DNA of 7,919 nt from Prevotellaceae bacterium (GTDB lineage: Bacteria; Bacteroidota; Bacteroidia; Bacteroidales; Bacteroidaceae): NCBI GenBank assembly GCA_905371275.1, contig CAJPLH010000082.1:1-7919 (forward strand). Direction: 5' to 3'. Shown piece after piece: positions 1 through 5,419 of the stretch. Every line of letters starts with the position of its first letter. Positions within the stretch are counted from its first letter, which is position 1. Below the pieces are notes generated by a model that had not been told where the DNA came from, did no database searches, and saw only the letters and a list, made by a program, of their open reading frames with translations. The position numbers and the translations under genes were made by a program.

Positions 1-124
1 AACCATAAACAATGGGGGTGCAGAGTTCTAAGAGAGTAGGCTGAGAAAAGGCTTTGAGTATTGTTTCATAACCAATTCCATTGATATCTCCGTGGGTAAT
101 TCCCACGCGTATTTTGTGTGTCAT
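1..124 (-). CDS. pdxA: 4-hydroxythreonine-4-phosphate dehydrogenase, N-terminal part (cut by window edge)
   Basis: The minus strand from the ATG at 122-124 reads without a stop to the window edge, giving 41 codons. The peptide begins MTHKIRVGITHGDINGIGYE and continues ETILKAFSQPTLLELCTPIVYG. The G-I-T-H-G-D-x-N-G-I-G-x-E segment is the N-terminal signature I associate with PdxA of Bacteroidetes (other phyla usually have a T-x-GDP-x-GIGPE form). PdxA is a cytoplasmic NAD-dependent enzyme that oxidises 4-phosphohydroxy-L-threonine in pyridoxal 5'-phosphate synthesis. The gene lies 132 bases downstream of rlmN on the same strand. I see no TAnnTTTG box or terminator between them, so readthrough from the rlmN promoter is likely. 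The substrate- and metal-binding residues lie outside the window. The call rests on a short but characteristic N-terminus. Confidence 0.85.
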   Translation of the reverse strand, partial: MTHKIRVGITHGDINGIGYETILKAFSQPTLLELCTPIVYG

Positions 125-256
125 ATTGTTGATGCTGAGAGAGAAATGTCTATTCTTCTGAAGTGATGGTGAGAAAGAGAAATGGGCTAGTTTTTACTGC
201 GTAACCTTCCAATAGGACTGTGCCAGACTCTGTGGAAACTTCTCACAAAGGCTCGG

Positions 257-1387
257 TTAGGCGCGTTCTTCTTCCATTCGTTTTGTGGTGAGCATACCGC
301 AGGCTGCATAGATGTCTTGACCGCGTGAAGCACGAATGGTCGTAGTAATGCCGTGGTTGTTGAGATAATCGCGCATTCGTTCCATCGCTGTTTCGTCCGT
401 TCCGTCAAATCTAGTGTCGGGAATGGTGTGAAAACGAATCATATTGATACGGCAGTCCAAAGGAGCCAAAAGATGAAGCAGAGCTTTTGCGTGTTCTATC
501 GAGTCATTGATGCCCTTGAACACGATGTATTCAAAAGTGAGTCGGCGTTGCTTTGCGCCTTCTGCGTAATCTTCGTTGGTTTTTCTGCAAAAATCATATT
601 GACTCAACAGTTGCACCATATCTTCAACGCCAAAGGCGCGCTCCGCAGGCATCATGGCTTTGCGTTCATCTGGCAATGGGTGGTGAAGCGAAACGGCTAA
701 GGAGCAATTGCTTTCATTGAGAAAACGAATCAAACCTTTGGCCACACCAACCGTGGACACCGTGATGCGTTTTGGACTCCAGGCATATCCCCAGTCGGCG
801 GTCATAGCTTTTGTGGCGCGGAGCACATTCTCGATGTTGTCCATCGGTTCACCTTGTCCCATAAAGACGATGTTGGTGAGTTGTTCGCGCTGAGGAAGCG
901 AATAAATTTGGTTGAGAATATCGGCTGCTGTGAGATTGGCCATAAAACCTTGTCGTCCGGTCATACAAAACTCACAAGCCATCTTGCAACCCACTTGCGA
1001 AGAAACACAGAGCGTAGCGCGTTTCCCGTCAGGGATGTACACCGTTTCGATGTAGTGTCCGCGCTCTGTTTTGTAGAGATATTTGATGGTACCATCTTTG
1101 GATTCCACGCTTTCCACAGGAGTTGAAATGCCGATTTGATAGCACTCTGTGAGCTTTTGTCGCGCAGCCTTGGAGAGATTTGTCATCTCGTCAAAGGAGC
1201 GCGCATGCTTGTCGTAGAGCCAACCACAGATTTGTTTTCCCACAAATTTGGGTAAGCCCAAAGCGAGTGCCACTTCTGTGAGTTCTTCGAGCGAAAGTCC
1301 AAGAAGCGATGGTTTGTTGCCCATGTCATTGTGGGCTGTTGCCGATGAGTGGCTCGTATTAGTCTTGTTTGTTGTAGGAGTTGTCAT
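257..1387 (-). CDS. rlmN: Dual-specificity 23S rRNA/tRNA adenine-C2 methyltransferase RlmN
   Basis: This 376-residue protein is a radical SAM enzyme that methylates C2 of A2503 in 23S rRNA and of A37 in some tRNAs. The 4Fe-4S motif CxxxCxxC is C134-C138-C141, in the context SSQVGCKMACEFCMTGRQGF. The SAM-binding MGQGEP motif is at 176-181. The two cysteines of the ping-pong methyl transfer are present: C127 in the LCVSSQ segment and C363 in the RGQDIYAACG segment near the C-terminus. Length is normal for the family. The chosen ATG gives a Ser/Thr/Asn-rich tail of about 21 residues before Met22 (MGNKPSLLGL), where family similarity begins. Met22 is therefore a possible alternative start, but the -7 box at 1422-1429 fits the longer form. 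pdxA follows on the same strand. Nothing points to the antibiotic-resistance paralogue Cfr. Confidence 0.96.
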   Translation of the reverse strand: MTTPTTNKTNTSHSSATAHNDMGNKPSLLGLSLEELTEVALALGLPKFVGKQICGWLYDKHARSFDEMTNLSKAARQKLTECYQIGISTPVESVESKDGTIKYLYKTERGHYIETVYIPDGKRATLCVSSQVGCKMACEFCMTGRQGFMANLTAADILNQIYSLPQREQLTNIVFMGQGEPMDNIENVLRATKAMTADWGYAWSPKRITVSTVGVAKGLIRFLNESNCSLAVSLHHPLPDERKAMMPAERAFGVEDMVQLLSQYDFCRKTNEDYAEGAKQRRLTFEYIVFKGINDSIEHAKALLHLLAPLDCRINMIRFHTIPDTRFDGTDETAMERMRDYLNNHGITTTIRASRGQDIYAACGMLTTKRMEEERA

Positions 1388-1421
1388 GTTTGTCTCTATG
1401 TTGTAGTCAAGCTATTCTTTG

Positions 1422-1429
1422 CAAAAATA
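1422..1429 (-). promoter_or_regulatory. Bacteroidetes -7 box of rlmN
   Basis: On the minus strand the sequence is TATTTTTG, an exact TAnnTTTG match, 34 bases before the rlmN ATG. Transcription would start near 1415, giving a leader of about 28 bases. I do not see a clear TTG -33 element at the usual 19-21 base spacing. Confidence 0.6.
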
Positions 1430-1490
1430 CGGAATTCTAGAGGAATAGTCCCTACTTTTTGACGCAAAGTCCGAAAATAAGACTGTAATT

Positions 1491-1514
1491 TGACACTCTT
1501 TTTGCGAAGTGTCA
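1491..1514. promoter_or_regulatory. Inverted repeat in the rlmN/transporter divergent intergenic region
   Basis: TGACACT (1491-1497) and AGTGTCA (1508-1514) form a perfect 7-bp inverted repeat separated by 10 bases. The repeat lies about 60 bases upstream of the rlmN -7 box and about 85 bases upstream of the transporter -7 box. It has no T-run that would make it a convincing terminator. A dimeric repressor or activator site is possible, but this is inference from symmetry alone. Apart from this repeat and the two -7 boxes, I see nothing else in the AT-rich stretch 1388-1679. Confidence 0.3.
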
Positions 1515-1597
1515 CATGGGATTTCCAAAATCGATAGTACGTAAGCCACAAAATAATCTTTTTTTCTAGTATTATAATGTAGGTGTTGATTAAATGT

Positions 1598-1605
1598 TAC
1601 CTTTG
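1598..1605 (+). promoter_or_regulatory. Bacteroidetes -7 box of the sugar transporter gene
   Basis: TACCTTTG is an exact TAnnTTTG match about 75 bases before the ATG at 1680. It predicts a leader of roughly 65-70 bases. The -33 element is not clear. Confidence 0.55.
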
Positions 1606-1679
1606 TACCCTCTCTAATTTCTCGGCTATGGCCTGTGAAGTATTATTGACATAATTTATAATCAACAAACTTTACGATT

Positions 1680-2624
1680 ATGTATATCCTATTTTCTTTG
1701 CTGCCAGCTTTGTTTTGGGGGCTATTACCTCTAGCAGTTGCTAAAGTTGGCGGACGTCCCATTCAACAAATTATAGGAACAACGGTCGGCACTTTTCTTG
1801 TGGCTTCGTTGGTCTTCCTTGTACAACGTCCTGAAATTGGGCAGAGTATTTTTGGCTGGTGTGCCCTATCGGGTGCTTTTTGGGCATTTGCTCAAATGCT
1901 ACAGTATCGTTCTTTTGAGCAAATTGGAGTTTCCAATGGTATTCCCATTTCTGTGGGTATGCAATTAACGGCAAATGCCGTAGTGGGTACTCTGTTTCTT
2001 GGAGATTGGCCGACTTGGGGTGAACGTTTCGTGGGATTTGGTGCCATTGCCATCATTGTTGCTGGTATTTATCTCACCACGTTGCAAGAGAAAAAAGAGT
2101 CTGCGTCCAATGTTCGTGTGGAACTCTTGCAAGAGGTGAGTGGGGTCTCTCATGATGAATCGAAAGCTCCTCAAAGAGATATGCGAGGTGGATTCGTCAC
2201 ACTCACCATTGCAACCGTAGGCTATGTGGGCTTTTCGTTTATTCCTGCAAAATTTCATGTGCCCGGTCAAGTTGCATTTTTCCCACAAGCTCTTGGAATG
2301 GTGGTTATGTCTCTGTTGCTTTCTCTCTTCTTTCTGCGTCAGCGTCCATTTTCTAAAAAGAGTGCACAAAACTTGCTAGGTGGTTTTATCTTTGCCATCG
2401 CAGTTCTGCTTTATCTTATATCGATAGAGTTTAATGGAGTGTCCATTGCTGCTTCTATGGCTCAGATGAATGTAGTGCTAGCCACTCTTGGTAGTATCTA
2501 TATTTTGGGAGAAAGTAAGACGAAGTGGGAACTTAAACGTATTTTCCTTGGACTATTCTTAGTTGTAGTAGGAGGTTTCCTCATTGGTCTTACTTCTGTA
2601 GACTGGGTTAAAAACCTCTTTTGA
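1680..2624 (+). CDS. GRP-family (DMT superfamily) sugar transporter, GlcU/RbsU-like
   Basis: This is a 314-residue inner-membrane protein with about ten hydrophobic segments in two halves. It resembles the GlcU/RbsU glucose/ribose uptake family of Firmicutes along its length. Family-typical stretches include LLPALFWG (7-14), GTTVGTF (33-39), SGAFWAFAQ (64-72), GVSNGIPISVGMQL (83-96), ATVGYVGFS (178-186), FPQALGMV (201-208), and AQMNVVLATLGSIYILGESKTK (261-282). These proteins are thought to act as proton-coupled sugar porters; the substrate cannot be read from the sequence. The loop between the halves (about 136-169) is long and charged, probably cytoplasmic. The ATG at 1680 starts directly at the first membrane segment. 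The gene stands alone with no enzyme partner, so the sugar is unknown. By eye its third positions are richer in A/T than those of rlmN or ugd, so acquisition by transfer is possible. Confidence 0.85.
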   Translation: MYILFSLLPALFWGLLPLAVAKVGGRPIQQIIGTTVGTFLVASLVFLVQRPEIGQSIFGWCALSGAFWAFAQMLQYRSFEQIGVSNGIPISVGMQLTANAVVGTLFLGDWPTWGERFVGFGAIAIIVAGIYLTTLQEKKESASNVRVELLQEVSGVSHDESKAPQRDMRGGFVTLTIATVGYVGFSFIPAKFHVPGQVAFFPQALGMVVMSLLLSLFFLRQRPFSKKSAQNLLGGFIFAIAVLLYLISIEFNGVSIAASMAQMNVVLATLGSIYILGESKTKWELKRIFLGLFLVVVGGFLIGLTSVDWVKNLF

Positions 2625-2662
2625 AACTTCTTCTTGTACTCCTAACTGATAATTCTCAGGTT

Positions 2663-2693
2663 GCAGCCGTAAGAAATTAGAGCTGTTTTTTTT
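2663..2693 (+). terminator. Weak candidate terminator after the sugar transporter
   Basis: A short stem (GCAGC pairing with GCTGT, including one G-T pair, with a 14-base loop) is followed directly by eight T residues at 2686-2693. It starts about 40 bases after the transporter stop codon. The T-run is convincing, the stem is weak. Confidence 0.3.
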
Positions 2694-2832
2694 ACTGCTC
2701 CGAGAAGATTACACAAAACATGGAATGAACTTGGAAAAAGTTGTGTTGTCAACGAGCACATCCAATAAATGACTATCTTGGCTCCACATATTTAGCTGAA
2801 TGTCAAACTAAAATCAAGAAGTCATAAGAACT

Positions 2833-3054
2833 ATCACATTGAACAATGGCATAGAAATGCCACAAATAGGTTATGGCGTATTTCAAGTGTTGCCAGATGA
2901 GGCGGAGCGTTTCGTAGCTGATGCTTTGAGTGTAGGCTATCGCATGATTGATACTGCGCAAGTCTATCAAAACGAAAAAGGGGGGGGGCGTGCTATTTAG
3001 AAAAGCGGTATCAAACGCGAAGATATTTTTGTTGTCGATAAAATATGGTTTTCG
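2833..3054 (+). pseudogene. Aldo/keto reductase remnant (N-terminal part, broken)
   Basis: Reading in frame from 2833 gives ITLNNGIEMPQIGYGVFQVL, then DEAERFVADALSVGYRMIDTAQVY, NEKGGGRAI, a TAG stop at 2998-3000, and KSGIKREDIFVVDKIWFS. This matches the first third of AKR5-type NADPH-dependent aldo/keto reductases. The catalytic Asp (2950-2952) and Tyr (2965-2967) are in DTAQVY and the catalytic Lys (3040-3042) is in DKIW. The Lys codon expected after GRAI is TAG, and a run of nine G at 2980-2988 replaces the usual A-V in NEEAVGRAI. No ATG precedes the homologous region in frame; a TAA lies at 2809-2811. The LIH motif carrying the catalytic His and the rest of the barrel are missing. From about 3055 a +1 frame reads SAEVAK, also typical of the family, so a frameshift is likely. 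The gene cannot make an active enzyme as written. Confidence 0.85.
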
Positions 3055-3293
3055 CAGTGCAGAAGTGGCCAAGATGTTTATGAAATGGTCAGATTTGATT
3101 AAGTAAGGCTTAGACCTTACTTATGAAATGGTCGCTTATGGTGGCTCACAAACTCGTTATGACCGCGATAAATGCAAAGAGTGGTTCAGAAAGATACTCT
3201 AAGCATTTATCGCAGTTTTATATAGATTTCTTCGTTGGGTCGGAGATGAATAAGAGGCTGTGGGAGAGTGGTGATGGCGGATGGCTTCAGTGC
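3055..3293. other. Decayed region downstream of the aldo/keto reductase remnant
   Basis: No intact gene is recognisable here. The frame at 3122-3202 reads YEMVAYGGSQTRYDRDKCKE then WFRKIL and stops. Its end loosely resembles the DHRDPEMVKWF C-terminus of aldo/keto reductases, which would mean the remnant lost its middle, but the match is weak. Bases 3203-3293 carry nothing I can assign, up to the terminator of tRNA-Lys on the other strand. Confidence 0.35.
3078..3133. repeat. 13-bp direct repeats flanking a 9-bp-stem hairpin
   Basis: TTATGAAATGGTC occurs at 3078-3090 and again at 3121-3133, with copies starting 43 bases apart. Between and overlapping them, TAAGTAAGG (3100-3108) and CCTTACTTA (3115-3123) form a perfect 9-bp stem with a 6-base loop. 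Removing one repeat copy plus the spacer (43 bp) restores a single frame from the reductase remnant into the YEMVAYGG reading, which suggests a small insertion into that frame. No transposase is present. Confidence 0.6.
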
Positions 3294-3324
3294 AAAAAAG
3301 CTCCATCTCATTGAGATGGAGCTT
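3294..3324 (-). terminator. Rho-independent terminator of tRNA-Lys
   Basis: On the minus strand a near-perfect hairpin (AAGCTCCATCTCA pairing with TGAGATGGAGCTT) runs directly into six T residues (A-run at 3294-3299 on the plus strand). It lies seven bases past the tRNA-Lys 3' end. Confidence 0.9.
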
Positions 3325-3330
3325 GGGGAG

Positions 3331-3403
3331 TACACTCTCAGGGATTCGAACCCTGGACCCACTGATTAAGAGTCAGTTGCTCTACCAACTGAGCTAAGAG
3401 TGC
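3331..3403 (-). tRNA. tRNA-Lys (anticodon CTT)
   Basis: The minus strand folds as a 73-base cloverleaf: acceptor GCACTCT with AGAGTGT (one G-U pair), D-arm TAGCTCAGTTGGTAGAGCA, anticodon stem ACTGA/TCAGT with loop CTCTTAA, and T-arm CCAGG-GTTCGAA-TCCCTG. The anticodon CTT reads AAG lysine codons. The discriminator base is A and CCA is not encoded. It is a single-gene unit with its own promoter and terminator, between ugd and the decayed reductase region. Confidence 0.97.
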
Positions 3404-3437
3404 AGTGCTTAGTAGCATTGTTTCCTTGTTTCGGGTG

Positions 3438-3469
3438 CAAAATTACGCGCTTTTTCTGAGACCTCCAAA
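3438..3469 (-). promoter_or_regulatory. Promoter of tRNA-Lys (-33 and -7 boxes)
   Basis: On the minus strand TTTG (3466-3469) and TAATTTTG (3438-3445) are separated by exactly 20 bases, a full Bacteroidetes sigma-ABfr-type promoter. The -7 box lies 34 bases before the tRNA 5' end. Confidence 0.8.
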
Positions 3470-3515
3470 TGTTTCTGCGTTTTTTTTCGCGTTTTACCTC
3501 GAAAAAAGTGTGTTT

Positions 3516-3535
3516 TCGGGGATTTAATGCCCCGA
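3516..3535 (-). terminator. Candidate terminator after ugd
   Basis: TCGGGG (3516-3521) and CCCCGA (3530-3535) form a 6-bp G+C-rich stem with an 8-base loop, 37 bases past the ugd stop. On the minus strand a T-run follows only about ten bases later, within a second small hairpin (CGAAAA/TTTTCG). Termination here is plausible but not classical. Confidence 0.4.
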
Positions 3536-3572
3536 TAGACCTAGCAACATGCAGAAAGCTGTAGGAAAATCA

Positions 3573-4814
3573 TTAGTCTCTGGAGAAAAGATCTCGCGTG
3601 TAGACTTTGTTTCTCACATCGTCTAGTTGTGAATCGTAGCGATTGGCAATGATAGCTTGCGACATGGATTTGAATTTCTCCAAATCATTGACCACTAAGC
3701 TACCAAAGAAGGTGCTGCCATCTTGGAGGGTAGGCTCATAAACGACGACAGTGGCTCCCTTAGCTTTGATGCGCTTCATTACACCTTGGATAGAACTTTG
3801 GCGGAAATTGTCGGAATTGGCTTTCATCGTCAGTCGATAGACACCAATCACGCAGTCTTTTTCGTTGGCAGGATTGAAAGCTGGGTTTTCCCCATAGTAT
3901 CCTGCTGCGCGCAACACGCGTTCGGCGATGAAGTCTTTGCGTGTCACGTTGGATTCCACGATGGCACGCACCAAATTTTGGGGCACATCTTGATAGTTCG
4001 CCAGAAGTTGTTTGGAGTCTTTAGGCAAACAATAGCCACCATATCCGAAGGAAGGATTGTTGTAGTCATTGCCGATGCGTGGATCAAGGCAAACGCCATG
4101 TATAATCTGCTCGGTGTTGAGTCCTTTGAGTTCGGCGTAAGTGTCGAGTTCGTTGAAATAGCTCACGCGCAGTGCGAGATAAGTGTTGGCAAAGAGCTTT
4201 ACTGCCTCGGCTTCCGTGAGTCCCATAAAGAGCGTTTCAACGTCGGGCTTCAAAGCTCCTTGTTGAAGTAGTGCTGCAAAGGTATGAGCGGCTTCATCCA
4301 GTCGAGTATCGCCTTCGGGACGTCCCACGATGATGCGCGAAGGGTAGAGATTGTCGTAGAGCGCTTTGCTTTCTCGTAGAAATTCAGGCGAGAAGATGAT
4401 GTTTTCGCTCCCCATTCGCTGGCGAATCTGTGCAGTATATCCCACGGGGATGGTGCTTTTGATGACCATAATCGCCTTGTCGTTGACTGACATGACGGCT
4501 TTAATCACAGCTTCTACAGCAGAAGTGTCGAAGAAATTGCGTTGCACATCATAGTTGGTAGGAGCTGCGATGACCACAAAGTCAGCATCTCGATAGGCAC
4601 TTGCGGCATCGAGGGTCGCAGAGAGATTGAGTTCTTTTTCTGCTAAATACTTCTCAATGTATGTGTCTTGTATGGGGGAGCGTTTGGCGTTCACTGCCTC
4701 GACACGTTCGGGAACGATGTCTACTGCAGTGACTTTGTGGTGTTGAGCTAGGAGGGTAGCGATGCTCATACCCACATATCCTGTGCCAGCCACGGCTATG
4801 TGATAAGTTTTCAT
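3573..4814 (-). CDS. ugd: UDP-glucose 6-dehydrogenase
   Basis: This 413-residue cytoplasmic enzyme oxidises UDP-glucose to UDP-glucuronate with two NAD+, feeding capsule, O-antigen or other polysaccharide synthesis. The N-terminal Rossmann motif is GTGYVG (10-15). The catalytic cysteine is C262 in the block FGYGGYCLPKD (257-266). Other family blocks are STIPVG (120-125), FSPEFLRE (141-148), KLFANTYLALRVSYFNELD (206-224) and GVCLDPRIG (240-248). The C-terminus, KVYTRDLF, closely follows the short E. coli-type Ugd (about 388 residues). The extra length is mainly an insert around 304-318 (AGYYGENPAFNPANE). The gene is alone on its strand with no polysaccharide genes beside it. A near-match -7 box (TCGTTTTG, 4849-4856 on the minus strand) lies 34 bases before the ATG. 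A related UDP-sugar or ManNAc dehydrogenase is unlikely given how closely it follows Ugd. Confidence 0.95.
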   Translation of the reverse strand: MKTYHIAVAGTGYVGMSIATLLAQHHKVTAVDIVPERVEAVNAKRSPIQDTYIEKYLAEKELNLSATLDAASAYRDADFVVIAAPTNYDVQRNFFDTSAVEAVIKAVMSVNDKAIMVIKSTIPVGYTAQIRQRMGSENIIFSPEFLRESKALYDNLYPSRIIVGRPEGDTRLDEAAHTFAALLQQGALKPDVETLFMGLTEAEAVKLFANTYLALRVSYFNELDTYAELKGLNTEQIIHGVCLDPRIGNDYNNPSFGYGGYCLPKDSKQLLANYQDVPQNLVRAIVESNVTRKDFIAERVLRAAGYYGENPAFNPANEKDCVIGVYRLTMKANSDNFRQSSIQGVMKRIKAKGATVVVYEPTLQDGSTFFGSLVVNDLEKFKSMSQAIIANRYDSQLDDVRNKVYTRDLFSRD

Positions 4815-4848
4815 TGTTGAAATCTATGTTGCTGATCTCTTGTTTGAG

Positions 4849-4856
4849 CAAAACGA
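4849..4856 (-). promoter_or_regulatory. Near-consensus -7 box of ugd
   Basis: The minus strand reads TCGTTTTG, one base off TAnnTTTG, at the same distance from the ATG (34 bases) as the rlmN box. No clear -33 element is seen. This is the only unit in the window without an exact match. Confidence 0.35.
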
Positions 4857-4902
4857 AGGTGTATTGCGCAGAGCTACAGCAATAGGTGATAGGCTATTAA
4901 GT

Positions 4903-4932
4903 AAAAAAGCGAGTTTCGATGAAGAAACTCGC
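4903..4932 (-). terminator. Rho-independent terminator of the tRNA-Ser-Glu operon
   Basis: GCGAGTTTC (4909-4917) and GAAACTCGC (4924-4932) form a perfect 9-bp stem with a 6-base loop. On the minus strand it is followed at once by six T residues. It lies 21 bases past the tRNA-Glu 3' end and isolates ugd from the tRNA operon. Confidence 0.9.
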
Positions 4933-4953
4933 CTATTTCGTTGTGCCCTTGGG

Positions 4954-5025
4954 TAGTGCCTACGGGAATCGAACCCGTATGTCATGCGTGAGAGGCATGT
5001 ATCCTAACCGTTAGATGAAGGCACC
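4954..5025 (-). tRNA. tRNA-Glu (anticodon CTC)
   Basis: The minus strand gives a 72-base cloverleaf: acceptor GGTGCCT with AGGCACT (one G-U pair), anticodon stem CATGC/GCATG with loop CTCTCAC, and T-arm ACGGG-TTCGATT-CCCGT. The anticodon CTC reads GAG glutamate codons. The discriminator is A and CCA is not encoded. It is the second gene of a two-tRNA unit, eight bases after tRNA-Ser. Confidence 0.96.
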
Positions 5026-5034
5026 TTAAGGTGC
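5021..5034. repeat. 14-bp perfect palindrome spanning the tRNA-Ser/tRNA-Glu junction
   Basis: GCACCTTAAGGTGC is identical on both strands. It covers the discriminator base of tRNA-Ser, the whole 8-base spacer and the first five bases of tRNA-Glu. In the precursor RNA it could pair the tRNA-Ser trailer with the tRNA-Glu 5' end around a TTAA loop. A role in processing is inference. Confidence 0.5.
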
Positions 5035-5120
5035 GGAAGGTGGGGGATTCGAACCCCCGGTACGGTTGCCCGTACGTCAGTTTAGCAAACTGGTGGTTTC
5101 AGCCACTCACCCAACCTTCC
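5034..5120 (-). tRNA. tRNA-Ser (anticodon GCT)
   Basis: This is an 87-base class II tRNA on the minus strand. The acceptor is GGAAGGT with ACCTTCC, and the anticodon loop is TTGCTAA, giving GCT for AGC/AGU serine codons. The long variable arm GTACGG-GCAA-CCGTAC and the T-arm GGGGG-TTCGAAT-CCCCC are clear. The discriminator is G, as expected for tRNA-Ser, and CCA is not encoded. It is the first gene of the Ser-Glu unit. Confidence 0.96.
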
Positions 5121-5149
5121 TTGGGTGCATTTGTTTGTCAAACGCAGTG

Positions 5150-5180
5150 CAAAAGTAGCTACTTTTTTTCAAACTACCAA
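5150..5180 (-). promoter_or_regulatory. Promoter of the tRNA-Ser-Glu operon, overlapped by a 16-bp palindrome
   Basis: On the minus strand TTG (5178-5180) and TACTTTTG (5150-5157) are separated by exactly 20 bases, the same spacing as the tRNA-Lys promoter. The -7 box lies 29 bases before the tRNA. The perfect palindrome AAAAGTAGCTACTTTT (5151-5166) covers seven of the eight -7 bases and part of the spacer, so it could be an operator or chance symmetry. Confidence 0.75.
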
Positions 5181-5368
5181 GAGTTTCGATGAAAAACTTT
5201 GTTTGAAATGCTGTTTTCTATGATTTTGCGATAAATCTAACTTTTCTGTGTGCTATTTTCTCCTTATTTAGGTACATTCGCATACTAACGATTCGAAACA
5301 TTCACAGCTTTCCCCATTGTCTTTGTGTATTCTTGCTGCGTTTCATCTCATAGTTGAGTGGAATTTCG

Positions 5369-5376
5369 TATCTTTG
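5369..5376 (+). promoter_or_regulatory. Bacteroidetes -7 box of the GH109-like gene
   Basis: TATCTTTG is an exact TAnnTTTG match 43 bases before the ATG at 5420, predicting a leader of about 35 bases. No -33 TTG is seen at normal spacing. The rest of 5181-5368, between this box and the divergent tRNA promoter, is AT-rich and holds nothing else I can assign. Confidence 0.65.
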
Positions 5377-5419
5377 CCAATGTAAATAAGTCCATTCTTG
5401 CAAGGAAACGCATTACTCT

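Noticed and set aside
1646..1661. TTGACA and TATAAT-like bases upstream of the sugar transporter
   Set aside because: The two elements are only about five bases apart, far from the 17-base spacing of a sigma-70 promoter, and the window otherwise uses the Bacteroidetes promoter type.
1965..2369. A 134-codon minus-strand frame opposite the sugar transporter
   Set aside because: Basic, Cys/His-rich antisense shadow of a membrane protein gene; no family features.
2803..3072. An 89-codon minus-strand frame across the reductase remnant
   Set aside because: The opposite strand carries clear aldo/keto reductase homology, so this is a shadow.
1491..3403. Possible attachment-site duplication of the tRNA-Lys 3' end (shared ACACTCT near 1492 and at 3332)
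   Set aside because: Only seven bases match, and no integrase or second tRNA fragment is present.
3723..4271. A 182-codon plus-strand frame opposite ugd
   Set aside because: It lies entirely within the well-conserved ugd coding region and has shadow-like composition.
4911..5193. 13-base repeat GAGTTTCGATGAA at 4911-4923 and 5181-5193, on both sides of the tRNA-Ser-Glu unit
   Set aside because: One 13-base match at this distance is close to chance expectation for a window this size, and the first copy is explained as part of a terminator hairpin.
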